From Archivesica marissinica (lineage: Eukaryota > Mollusca > Bivalvia > Venerida > Vesicomyidae): DNA of 64,000 bases. The notes under the pieces were generated by a model, which saw only the letters and a list, made by a program, of their open reading frames with translations, made no database searches and was not told where the DNA came from. The stretch spans positions 3,348,150-3,412,149 of the forward strand of contig CM026403.1 of NCBI GenBank assembly GCA_014843695.1, read 5' to 3'. Both the position numbers and the translations under genes were made by a program. This document shows, piece by piece, positions 1 to 12,500 of the stretch; positions within the stretch are counted from its first letter, which is position 1; the number at the start of each line of letters is the position of its first letter.

Positions 1-13
1 AATGGCAAGTTCT

Positions 14-235
14 AAGTTTAGACTTTATTTATTTTACGATTGCGAAGCAAGTTTTAAAAATTATAATAATCATTCTTGTTGGCGTTGATGACTCATTGGT
101 CATTCGTGTGGGAGGAAGCTAGTCCATTCAGCCATGGAAGACATTCTAGAACTTCAATGGTTGCGCTCGCTTCTCACCAATGCAACCTGGGTTTGATCTT
201 CGGACCACAGTATTAGGCAGAGAGCCGTCGGGCCG
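14..235 (-). mobile_element. SINE type A fragments
   Basis: Minus-strand copy of the 3' tail (tttattttacgattgcgaag) up to about 125, then a plus-strand piece of the tRNA-like head (cgcttctcaccaatgcaacc) at about 165-215. Same family as the fuller copy at 20212. Rearranged. Confidence 0.6.
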
Positions 236-589
236 TCTTTTCGATGGCCTATCACCTAATAAGACGGTCAATTATATTGGCGACGGTTACCGACGGCCAG
301 TTAAAAAAATGGCTAAGTTTTTTTGTTTTTTTTCTTTCTTCCCGAGACCTCACTAGGTTTGTTAACATATATATGCAGCTGTAAAACAATGACAAGAACT
401 GGACCCTATAATAGGCTAATATTGTTCGCAATTCCTTTTTGGAGAGGCTTTCCCACCCGGGCTTTCCCAGTTTCTGCCGCATTTCGATCACGTCAGTTCG
501 CCGTTCTCACATCGAGTCCGTGCGGCAATTTCCGTCATCATTCGGGTCCCGCTCTGGGACCAAATCCCATTTGGATATTTCTGCCTAAT

Positions 590-780
590 ACTATGCTTCG
601 GACCGGGAAGTATATAAGATTGTATGGTCATCGCCAGATCGGACAGGTGGGTGTACTCCGGTGTCCTCCCACACAAATTACAACATTTACGCTTTCAAAC
701 GCGCCAACGAGAGTGATTACTATAAGTTGTTAAAAAACTTGCTTCGCAATCGTTGTAAAATAAATAAAGTTTAAACTTAA
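590..780 (+). mobile_element. SINE type A, 5'-truncated
   Basis: Matches the body and tail of the 20212 copy: gaccgggaagtatataagat, gccagatcggacaggtggg, and tail cttgcttcgcaatcgttgta followed by aaataaataaagttt. Confidence 0.7.
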
Positions 781-1036
781 TGATTGTGCAAATATTTTCA
801 CACTCTGCGTGATGATTCTACTAACTGATGTGTTTTTTGCATAAATGAATAAAAAGAATAAATTATTGATGCAAATAACTTTTAAACAAAATAATTATCA
901 CTTAATTTTCCCAATGTTTGTGCACAGGGAGGGATGACTGTACTACGGAATAAGACAGTAAGAGATGTTTGTAAAACAGGTATGTCCTGCAGAAATCTGA
1001 TCAGCAGTTCCAGAAAATGTTTAAAGATATTCATAT

Positions 1037-1262
1037 ATACACTCAACAAAATTCCTAACCGATCACCTGATGATACCCGGTATTTGGAGCAAACTAATAA
1101 CCAAATGATATCAATATTCATATCAACTTATTGGTTATATTTTATTACAGATCGTTATGCAGGACTTTCTGTATAATCAAATATTTATATTGTATGCTTA
1201 TTAATTGGCTCCAAATATTATAAAATACCAGATGACCGATTAGGAATTTTGTTGAGTGTATA
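1037..1262. repeat. inverted repeat (foldback MITE-like)
   Basis: The left arm tatacactcaacaaaattcc and right arm ggaattttgttgagtgtata are complementary, and the match extends through ccgatcacctgatgatac / accagatgaccg and atttggagc / gctccaaat, giving arms of about 55 bp around a 100-bp AT-rich centre. 781-1036 shows no other feature. Confidence 0.7.
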
Positions 1263-1375
1263 TATATATATATACAAATGCATATTACATAACATAACCT
1301 GTCTGCACAATTCCCAGTCATCGTATCCATGTTTATATTGTCTCAGATCGCACTGTACATAATCATTGAACCAGT

Positions 1376-3426
1376 CTATGTTTGTTTCAGGTGGGGTGGA
1401 GTACTACTATCTATGTTTGTTTGATTCAGGTGAGGTGGAGTACTACTGTCTATGTTTGTTTGTTTCTGGTGGGGTGGAGTACTACTATCTATGTTTGTTT
1501 GTTTCTGGTGGGGTGGAGTACTACTGTCTATGTTTGTTTGTTTCCGGTGGGGTGGAGTACTACTATCTATGTTTGTTTGTTTCTGGTGGGGTGGAGTACT
1601 ACTGTCTATGTTTGTTTGTTTCCGGTGGGGTGGAGTACTACTGTCTATGTTTGTTTGTTTCCGGTGGGGTGGAGTACTACTATCTATGTTTGTTTGTTTC
1701 CGGTGAGGTGGAGTACTACTATCTATGTTTGTTTGTTTCTGGTGGGGTGGAGTACTACTATCTATGTTTGTTTCCGGTGGGGTGGAGTACTACTATCTAT
1801 GTTTGTTTCAGGTGGGGTGGAGTACTACTATCTATGTTTGTTTGTTTCCGGTGGGGTGGAGTACTACTATCTATGTTTGTTTCCGGTGGGGTGGAGTACT
1901 ACTATCTATGTTTGTTTGTTTCCGGTGGGGTGGAGTACTACTATCTATGTTTGTTTCCGGTGGGGTGGAGTACTACTGTCTATGTTTGTTTCCGGTGAGG
2001 TGGAGTACTACTGTCTATGTTTGTTTCCGGTGGGGTGGAGTACTACTGTCTATGTTTGTTTCCGGTGGGGTGGAGTACTACTATCTATGTTTGTTTGTTT
2101 CCGGTAGGGTGGAGTACTACTATCTATGTTTGTTTGTTTCAGGTGGGGTGGAGTACTACTATCTATGTTTGTTTGTTTCAGGTGGGGTGGAGTACTATCT
2201 ATGTTTGTTTCCAGTGGGGTGGAGTACTACTATCTATGTTTGTTTCAGGTGGGGTGGAGTACTACTATCTATGTTTGTTTCCGGTGGGGTGGAGTACTAC
2301 TATCTATGTTTGTTTCCGGTGGGGTGGAGTACTACTATCTATGTTTGTTTCAGGTGGGGTGGAGTACTACTATCTATGTTTGTTTCCCGTGGGGTGAAGT
2401 ACTACTATCTATGTTTGTTTCCGGTGAGGTGGAGTACTACTATCTATGTTTGTTTCCCGTGGGGTGGAGTACTACTATCTATGTTTGTTTCCGGTGGGGT
2501 GGAGTACTACTATCTATGTTTGTTTCCGGTGGGGTGGAGTACTACTATCTATGTTTGTTTCAGGTGGGGTGGAGTACTACTATCTATGTTTGTTTCAGGT
2601 GGGGTGGAGTACTACTATCTATGTTTGTTTCCGGTGAGGTGGAGTACTACTATCTATGTTTGTTTCCCGTGGGGTGGAGTACTACTATCTATGTTTGTTT
2701 CCGGTGGGGTGGAGTACTACTATCTATGTTTGTTTCCGGTGGGGTGAAGTACTACTATCTATGTTTGTTTCCGGTGGGGTGGAGTACTACTATCTATGTT
2801 TGTTTGATTCAGGTGGGGTGAAGTACTACTGTCTATGTTTGTTTCAGGTGGGGTGAAGTACTACTATCTATGTTTGTTTGTTTCCGGTGGGGTGGAGTAC
2901 TACTATCTATGTTTGTTTCAGGTGGGGTGAAGTACTACTATCTATGTTTGTTTGTTTCCGGTGGGGTGGAGTACTACTATCTATGTTTGTTTGTTTCAGG
3001 TGGGGTGAAGTACTACTATCTATGTTTGTTTCAGGTGGGGTGAAGTACTAATGTCTATGTTTGTTTGTTTCCGGTGGGGTGGAGTACTACTATCTATGTT
3101 TGTTTGATTCAGGTGGGGTGAAGTACTACTATCTATGTTTGTTTGATTCAGGTGGGGTGGAGTACTACTATCTATGTTTGTTTGATTCAGGTGGGGTGGA
3201 GTACTACTATCTATGTTTGTTTGATTCAGGTGGGGTGGAGTACTACTATCTATGTTTGTTTGTTTCAGGTGGGGTGGAGTACTACTATCTATGTTTGTTT
3301 CAGGTGGGGTGGAGTACTACTATCTATGTTTGTTTCCAGTGGGGTGGAGTACTACTATCTATGTTTGTTTCCGGTGGGGTGGAGTACTACTATCTATGTT
3401 TGTTTCAGGTGGGGTGGAGTACTACT
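1376..3426 (+). repeat. 35/39-bp tandem array ending at coding exon 1
   Basis: About 57 copies of tatctatgtttgtttcaggt plus ggggtggagtactac (35 bp), with 39-bp forms carrying an extra tgtt/tgat. The last copy runs straight into the 5' UTR of exon 1. Most copies contain a tgtttcag or tgtttccgg acceptor-like core. All plus-strand frames stay open in stretches, but only as repeat peptides. Confidence 0.95.
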
Positions 3427-3464
3427 AGTCAGCCTGACAGCTTGAGAACATACCAGTCTTCAGC

Positions 3465-3525
3465 ATGGCAAAACAGAGGGTGAAATATTCCCCACTAGGA
3501 TCAGACGGTTATCACATTGCCGACG
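3465..3525 (+). CDS. svop: SVOP-like coding exon 1 (start codon)
   Basis: The ATG at 3465 opens [20 protein letters not shown] and ends in phase 1 at the donor gtgaga (3526). The split G completes GAG with the first two bases of exon 2, which supports the join. The 5' UTR part of this exon probably starts at 3409, after the last tgtttcag acceptor copy of the upstream array. The start is chosen because it is the only ATG giving an open frame that fits exon 2 in phase. Divergent N-termini are usual in this family, so homology alone does not confirm it. Confidence 0.75.
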
Positions 3526-6500
3526 GTGAGACTTTGTCATTTGTTTAATAGCAGCAGTCAAAGGGAACAACTACTCACATCAAAGAAAAATACAGTCAAA
3601 CCTGTGTTAACACCTCCATTAAGCAGCCAGTTTCCAGATTCCCAACATGTTGTTTTACTAGATACATTTGACCTCTATTAAGCCACAGGTGCTAAGCAGC
3701 CACTTTCTGTAATTCCCTTGGCTGGCTGTCTTAAGACAGGTTTGACTGTACACTATCCTTGGCTGGCTGCTTATGACAGGTTTGTCTACACTTGCCTTGG
3801 CTGGCTGCTTAAGACAGATTTAACTGTACACTTGCCTAGGCTTGCAGCCTATGACAGGTTTGACTGCACTTGCCTAGGCTGGCAGTTTATGACAGGTTTG
3901 ACTGTATATTTGCCTTGGCTGGCTGGCTGCCTAAGACAGGTATGACTGTACACTTGCCTTGGCTGGCTGCTTATGATAGGTTTGTCTACACTTGTGTTGG
4001 CTGGCTGCTTAAGGCAGGTTTGACTGTATATTTGCCTTGGCTGGCTGCTTATGACAGGTTTGACTATACTTGGCTGGCTGCTTAAGACAGGTTTGACTAC
4101 ATTTGCCTAGGCTGGCTGTTTATGACATGTTTGACTGTGCACTTGCCTTGGCTGGCTGTTTATGACAGGTTTGACTATGCACTTGCCTTGGCTGGCTGTT
4201 TATGACAGGTTTGACTATGCACTTGCCTTGGCTGGCTGTTTATGACAGGTTTGACTATGCACTTGCCTTGGCTGGCTGTTTATGACAGGTTTGACTATGC
4301 ACTTGCCTTGGCTGGCTGTTTATGACAGGTTTGACTGTGCACTAGGCTGGCTGCTTAAGACAGGTTTGACTGTACACTAGGCTGGCTGCTTAAGACAGGT
4401 TTGACTGTACACTAGGCTGGCTGCTTAAGACAGGTTTGACTGTACACTAGGCTGGCTGCTTAAGACAGGTTTGACTGTACACTAGGCTGGCTGCTTAAGA
4501 CAGGTTGACTTACACTAGGCTGGCTGTTTAAGACAGGTTTGACTGTACACTAGGCTGGCTGCTTAAGACAGGTTTGACTGTACACTAGGCTGGCTGTTTA
4601 AGACAGGTTTGACTGTACACTAGGCTGGCTGTTTAAGACAGGTTTGACTGTACACTAGGCTGGCTGCTTAAGACAGATTTGACTGTACACTAGGCTGGTT
4701 GTTTAAGACAGGGTTGACTGTACACTAGGCTGGCTGTTTAAGACAGGTTTGACTGTACACTAGGCTGGCTGTTTAAGACAGGTTTGACTGTACACTAGGC
4801 TGGCTGTTTAAGACAGGTTTGACTGTACACTAGGCTGGTTGTTTAAGACAGGTTTGACTGTACACTAGGCTGGCTGTTTAAGACAGGTTTGACTGTACAC
4901 TAGGCTGGCTGTTTAAGACAGGTTTGACTGTACACTAGGCTGGCTGTTTAAGACAGGTTTGACTGTACACTAGGCTGGCTGCTTAAGACAGGTTTGACTC
5001 TACACTAGGCTGGCTGTTTAAGACAGGTTTGACTGTACACTAGGCTGGCTGTTTAAGACAGGTTTGACTGTACACTAGGCTGGCTGTTTAAGACAGGTTT
5101 GACTGTACACTAGGCTGGCTGTTTAAGACAGGTTTGACTGTACACTAGGCTGGCTGTTTAAGACAGGTTTGACTGTACACTAGGCTGGCTGTTTAAGACA
5201 GGTTTGACTGTACACTAGGCTGGCTGTTTAAGACAGGTTTGACTGTACACTAGGCTGGCTGTTTAAGACAGGTTTGACTGTACACTAGGCTGGCTGTTTA
5301 AGACAGGTTTGACTGTACACTAGGCTGGCTGTTTAAGACAGGTTTGACTGTACACTAGGCTGGCTGTTTAAGACAGGTTTGACTGTACACTAGGCTGGCT
5401 GCTTAAGACAGGTTTGACTGTACACTAGGCTGGCTGTTTAAGACAGGTTTGACTGTACACTAGGCTGGCTGCTTAAGACAGGTTTGACTGTACACTAGGC
5501 TGGTTGTTTAAGACAGGGTTGACTGTACACTAGGCTGGCTGTTTAAGACAGGTTTGACTGTACACTAGGCTGGCTGCTTAAGACAGGGTTGACTGTACAC
5601 TAGGCTGGTTGTTTAAGACAGGGTTGACTGTACACTAGGCTGGCTGTTTAAGACAGGTTTGACTGTACACTAGACTGGCTGTTTAAGACAGGTTTGACTC
5701 TACACTAGGCTGGCTGTTTAAGACATGTTTGACTGTACACTAGGCTGGCTGTTTAAGACAGGTTTGACTGTACACTAGGCTGGCTGTTTAAGACAGGTTT
5801 GACTGTACACTAGGCTGGCTGTTTAAGACAGGTTTGACTACACTAGGCTGGCTGTTTAAGACAGGTTTGACTGTACACTAGGCTGGCTGTTTAATACAGG
5901 TTTGACTACACTTGGCTGGCTGTTTAAGACAGGTTTGACTGTACACTAGGCTGGCTGTTTAAGACAGGTTTGACTCTACACTAGGCTGGTTGTTTAAGAC
6001 AGGTTTGACTGTACACTAGGCTGGCTGTTTAAGACAGGTTTGACTGTACACTAGGCTGGCTGTTTAAGACAGGGTTGACTGTACACTAGGCTGGCTGTTT
6101 AAGACAGGTTTGACTCTACACTAGGCTGGCTGTTTAAGACAGGTTTGACTGTACACTTGCCAGTTTCCATTTATTAAATTTTTAACCTATCCATTAAAGC
6201 CATATTCCTATTCAAATTATGGAATTGTGCTGTTTTCGAGTGTATCGTTCTGAATGCCAACATTGTTTATAAAAAATGATTAAAACCATTACAGATGGAT
6301 CTATAGTCCAGTAGTAACACGCTTGACTTGTAATCCAATGATCGCAGGTTCGATCCCCCGTCTGACCCTAATAAAATTAAGTCTTTCAGATGTGGCTTTA
6401 AACCGAGATCTCGTGTCGGTGCTTTACACCGTGCACGTAAAAGAACCAGAGAAGACTCTGGAATGGGTCTCTGTCTGTATCCCAGCGAGTCCTGGGACTC

Positions 6501-9500
6501 ACAGAGAATAAATTGTAAAAAAATAACTGGTGTTAACTACTGGACCACATATCCATCTGTATATATATATTTTATTATTGAACCAGTACTTATATAGTCA
6601 ATCACGTGTGGCGAGACAGAATTGGTGGTTTTGTCTTTGTGAGCAGATAACAAATTCTTTGAAGTGAATTTTCCGTTCCAGTAGTTACGACAAATATATA
6701 TATTACAGAGCTGGAGTCGGTGTCCCTAATGCACGGTACATCAAGCGATGATGAAGATGTGGAACTGTATGAGCTTGCTCGTGAAGTGCCGTCACCGACT
6801 TTCACAGCGGAGGAAGGGGTGGAGGCTATTGGTTTTGGTTTCTTCCAAGTTCGCTTGTATGTAATCTGTGGACTGTTTACTGTAAGCAATTTCAGTTGAT
6901 TGTCTGCATTTCTTTATTGTTAACTGTTATGGTGCTCCGATTTCCTCCCACACGAATGACCACAGTTACGCTTTCATCCGCACCAACGAGATTATATAAG
7001 TTGTTAGAACTTGCTTCGCAATTGTTGTAAAATAAATAAAGTTTAAACTGACCGGAACGTGATTACAATATGCAAAATAGGCAAGTCTTTATAGTGACCA
7101 ATCCTATCAATTTAGAGAACATTGAAGGAGGTGTTCTGGAGATGAGACGAGGAGATAATGGTGGTAAAATGATATAATCAATAGTATATCACACGTGGGA
7201 AATGGTGCAAGGAAGTACAATGTTAACGTCCAACATACCAAAATTAAATCCCTCCGAATCGAGTGTAATCTGGGGTTCCATGGTTTTGCTTCGCTTCTGA
7301 GGCTGAATAAAGTTTAAACCATGTTATACAAGCCTCGTACAATAGTTATTATTCAGACATGGTTTGGCATTATGTGTCGCAAACTGTACTCATTTCTCAT
7401 AATGCCTAGTAGATTGAAATACATGTGTTTCAAAAATTTTAAGGGCATTACATGTGACTCATTTATGACCGGTTGTAGTAAGTTAGTAACAGTAACATTT
7501 TGACAGTAATTGACCACAAGGAACACCTAATGACCGGTTGTAGTAAGTTAGTAACAATAACATTTCGACAGTAATTGACCACAAGGAACACCTAATGGCC
7601 GGTTGTAGTAAGTTAGTAACAATAACATTTCGACAGTAATTGACCACAAGGAACACCTAATGGCCGGTTGTAGTAAGTTAGTAACAGTAACATTTCGACA
7701 GTAATTGACCACAAGGAACACCTAATGGCCAGTTGTAGTAAGTTAGTAACAGTAACATTTCGACAGTAATTGACCACAAGGAACACCTAATGGCCGGTTG
7801 TTGTAAGTTAGTAACAGTAACATTTCGACAGTAATTGACCACAAGGAACACCTAATGGCCTGTTGTAGTAAGTTAGTAACAGTAACATTTCGACAGTAAT
7901 TGACCACAAGGAACACCTAATGGCCGGTTGTTGTAAGTTAGTAACAGTAACATTTTGACAGTAATTGACCACAAGGAACACCTAATGGCCATGCCCCATG
8001 TCAAGGCTATATCCATTACTGATGATTGGCACATCTTTTACGCAACACCCATGCTGTTGCTAAACAAAACAGGCAATTGGCTTGACTATGCGTAGATGTG
8101 AGGTTGACTATGTGTAGATGTAAGGTTGACTATGCATAGATGTAAGGTTGACAATGCATTGTAGATGTGAGGTTGACTATGTGTAGATGTAAGGTTGACT
8201 ATGTGTAGATGTGAGGTTGACTATGTGTAGATGTGAGGTTGACTATGCATTGTAGATGTGAGGTTGACTATGTGTAGATGTGAGGTTGACTATGTGTAGA
8301 TGTGAGGTTGACTATGTGTAGATGTAAGGTTGACTATTTGTAGATGTAAGGTTGACTATGCATAGATGTGAGGTTGACTATGTGTAGATGTAAGGTTGAC
8401 TATGTGTAGATGTGAGGTTGACTATGTGTAGATGTGAGGTTGACTATGCATTGTAGATGTGAGGTTGACTATGTGTAGATGTGAGGTTGACTATGTGTAG
8501 ATGTGAGGTTGACTATGTGTAGATGTAAGGTTGACTATGCATTGTAGATGTGAGGTTGACTATGTGTAAATGTGAGGTTGACTATGTGTAGATGTAAGGT
8601 TGACTATGTGTAGATGTAAGGTTGACTATGTGTAGATGTGAGGTTGACTATGCATTGTAGATGTAAGGTTGACTATGCATTGTAGATGTGAGGTTGACTA
8701 TGTGTAAATGTGAGGTTGACTATGTGTAGATGTAAGGTTGACTATGTGTAGATGTAAGGTTGACTATGTGTAGATGTGAGGTTGACTATGTGTAGATGTG
8801 AGGTTGACAATGCATAGATGTGAGGTTGACTATGTGTAGATGTAAGGTTGACTATGTGTAGATGTGAGGTTGACTATGTGTAGATGTGAGGTTGACTATG
8901 CATAGATGTGAGGTTGACTATGTGTAGATGTAAGGTTGACTATGTGTAGATGTGAGGTTGACTATGCATAGATGTGAGGTTGACTATGTGTAGATGTGAG
9001 GTTGACTATGTGTAGATGTGAGGTTGACTATGTGTAGATGTAAGGTTGACTATGTGTAGATGTGAGGTTGACTATGTGTAAATGTGAGGTTGACTATGTG
9101 TAGATGTAAGGTTGACTATGCATAGATGTGAGGTTGACTATGTGTAGATGTAAGGTTGACTATGTGTAGATGTGAGGTTGACTAGGCATTGTAGATGTGA
9201 GGTTGACTATGTGTAGATGTGAGGTTGACTATGCATATATGTGAGGTTGACTATGTGTAGATGTGAGGTTGACTATGTGTAGATGTGAGGTTGACTATGC
9301 ATATATGTGAGGTTGACTATGTGTAGATGTGAGGTTGACTATGCATAGATGTGAGGTTGACTATGTGTAGATGTGAGGTTGACTATGTGTAGATGTGAGG
9401 TTGACTATGCATAGATGTGAGGTTGACTATGTGTAGATGTGAGGTTGACTATGTGTAGATGTGAGGTTGACTATGTGTAGATGTGAGGTTGACTATGTGT

Positions 9501-12500
9501 AGATGTGAGGTTGACTATGCATAGATGTGAGGTTGACTATGTGTAGATGTAAGGTTGACTATGTGTAGATGTGAGGTTGACTATGCATAGATGTGAGGTT
9601 GACTATGTGTAGATGTAAGGTTGACTATGTGTAGATGTGAGGTTGACTATGTGTAGATGTGAGGTTGACTATACATTGTAGATGTGAGGTTGACTATGTG
9701 TAGATGTAAGGTTGACTATGCATAGATGTGAGGTTGACTATGTGTAGATGTAAGGTTGACTATGTGTAGATGTGAGGTTGACTATGTGTAGATGTAAGGT
9801 TGACTATGTGTAGATGTGAGGTTGACTATGCATTGTAGATGTGAGGTTGACTATGTGTAGATGTGAGGTTGACTATGTGTAGATGTGAGGTTGACTATGT
9901 GTAGATGTAAGGTTGACTATGCATAGATGTGAGGTTGACTATGTGTAGATGTAAGGTTGACTATGTGTAGATGTGAGGTTGACTATGTGTAGATGTGAGG
10001 TTGACTATGTGTAGATGTAAGGTTGACTATGCATAGATGTGAGGTTGACTATGCATTGTAGATGTGAGATTGACTATGCATTGTAGATGTGAGGTTGACT
10101 ATGCATAGATGTGAGGTTGACTATGCGTATATGTGAGATTGACTATGCATAGATGTGAGATTGACTATGCATATATGTGAGATTGACTATGCATTGTAGA
10201 TGTGAGGTTGACTATGCATTGTAGATGTGAGGTTGACTATGCATAGATGTGAGATTGACTATGCATAGATGTGAGATTGACTATGCATAGATGTGAGGTT
10301 GACTATGCATATATGTGAGATTGACTATGCATAGATGTGAGATTGACTATGCATTGTAGATGTGAGGTTGACTATGCATAGATGTGAGGTTGACTATGCA
10401 TAGATGTGAGATTGACTATGCATAGATGTGAGGTTGACTATGCATAGATGTGAGATTGACTATGCATAGATGTGAGATTGACTATGCATAGATGTGAGGT
10501 TGACTATGCATAGATGTGAGATTGACTATGCATAGATGTGAGATTGACTATGCATAGATGTGAGGTTGACTATGCATAGATGTGAGGTTGACTATGCATA
10601 GATGTGAGGTTGACTATGCATAGATGTGAGATTGACTATGCATTGTAGATGTGAGGTTGACTATGCATAGATGTGAGATTGACTATGCATTGTAGATGTG
10701 AGGTTGACTATGCATAGATGTGAGATTGACTATGCATAGATGTGAGATTGACTATGCATTGTAGATGTGAGGTTGACTATGCATTGTAGATGTGAGGTTG
10801 ACTATGCATAGATGTGAGATTGACTATGCATATATGTGAGATTGACTATGCATAGATGTGAGGTTGACTATGCATTGTAGATGTGAGGTTGACTATGCAT
10901 TGTAGATGTGAGGTTGACTATGCATTGTAGATGTGAGGTTGACTATGCATAGATGTGAGATTGACTATGCATTGTAGATGTGAGGTTGACTATGCATAGA
11001 TGTGAGATTGACTATGCATAGATGTGAGGTTGACTATGCATAGATGTGAGATTGACTATGCATAGATGTGAGGTTGACTATGCATAGATGTGAGGTTGAC
11101 TATGCATTGTAGATGTGAGGTTGACTATGCATAGATGTGAGGTTGACTATGCATAGATGTGAGATTGACTATGCATAGATGTGAGGTTGACTATGCATTG
11201 TAGATGTGAGGTTGACTATGCATAGATGTGAGGTTGACTATGCATTGTAGATGTGAGGTTGACTATGCATAGATGTGAGGTTGACTATGCATAGATGTGA
11301 GGTTGACTATGCATAGATGTGAGGTTGACTATGCATAGATGTGAGGTTGACTATGCATTGTAGATGTGAGGTTGACTATGCATTGTAGATGTGAGGTTGA
11401 CTATGCATTGTAGATGTGAGGTTGACTATGCATTGTAGATGTGAGGTTGACTATGCTAAGGGATTAGATATAGGGATACATAAATAAACAATGAACATTA
11501 TTTTACGTGTCCTTTTCGGTCCTGTAAATATGTCCAAGTTCACCAGACCTACTGTCCTGTAAGGTTTTTGACCACAAGTCTGCCCTTTGAAGACATTTTT
11601 ATCCTCTGAGGCATTTTCCCAGAACCTAGTGTCCACTTTAGCTAGTGTTTAGTGAACGAATGTGTTTGAACTCCACAGAACTGTCAGTAGTATTACAGGA
11701 ACCTATGCTACGTTTGTTTGTGTTTGTTGTAGGCAGCAGACTCTCTCGAGATGATGTTACTGGCTGTGCTGTCCCCGGTGCTACGCTGTGAATGGCAGCT
11801 GGATCAGATAAATGTAGCATTAATTACCACTGTAAGTATGTATACACACGTCTTCCAAGATGATTCCCCTGTTTTCTATCTATTGTTGTATCCTCTATAT
11901 ACACACGTCTTCCAAGGTGATTCCCCTGTTTTCTATCTATTGTTGTATCCTCTATATACCATACACACGTCTTCCAAGATGATTCCCCTGTTTTCTATCT
12001 ATTGTTGTATCCTCTATATACCATACACACGTCTTCCAAGATGATTCCCCTGTTTTCTATCTATTGTTGTATCCTCTATATACACACGTCTTCCAAGGTG
12101 ATTCCCCTGTTTTCTATCTATTGTTGTATCCTCTATATACACACGTCTTCCAAGATGATTCCCCTGTTTTCTATCTATTGTTGTATCCTCTATATACACA
12201 CGTCTTCCAAGATGATTCCCCTGTTTTCTATCTATTGTTGTATCCTCTATATACACACGTCTTCCAAGGTGATTTCCATGTTTTCTATCTATTGTTGTAT
12301 CCTCTATATACACACGTCTTCCAAGATGATTTCCATGTTTTCTATCTATTGTTGTATCCTCTATATACCATACACACGTCTTCCAAGGTGATTCCCATGT
12401 TTTCTATCTATTGTTGTATCCTCTATATACCATACACACGTCTTCCAAGGTGATTTCCATGTTTTCTATCTATTGTTGTATCCTCTATATACCATACACA

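Noticed and set aside
1366..2856. Long overlapping plus-strand frames rich in YYYLCLF/WSTTIYVC
   Set aside because: Pure translations of the 35/39-bp array; several frames are open at once and none has a non-repeat domain.
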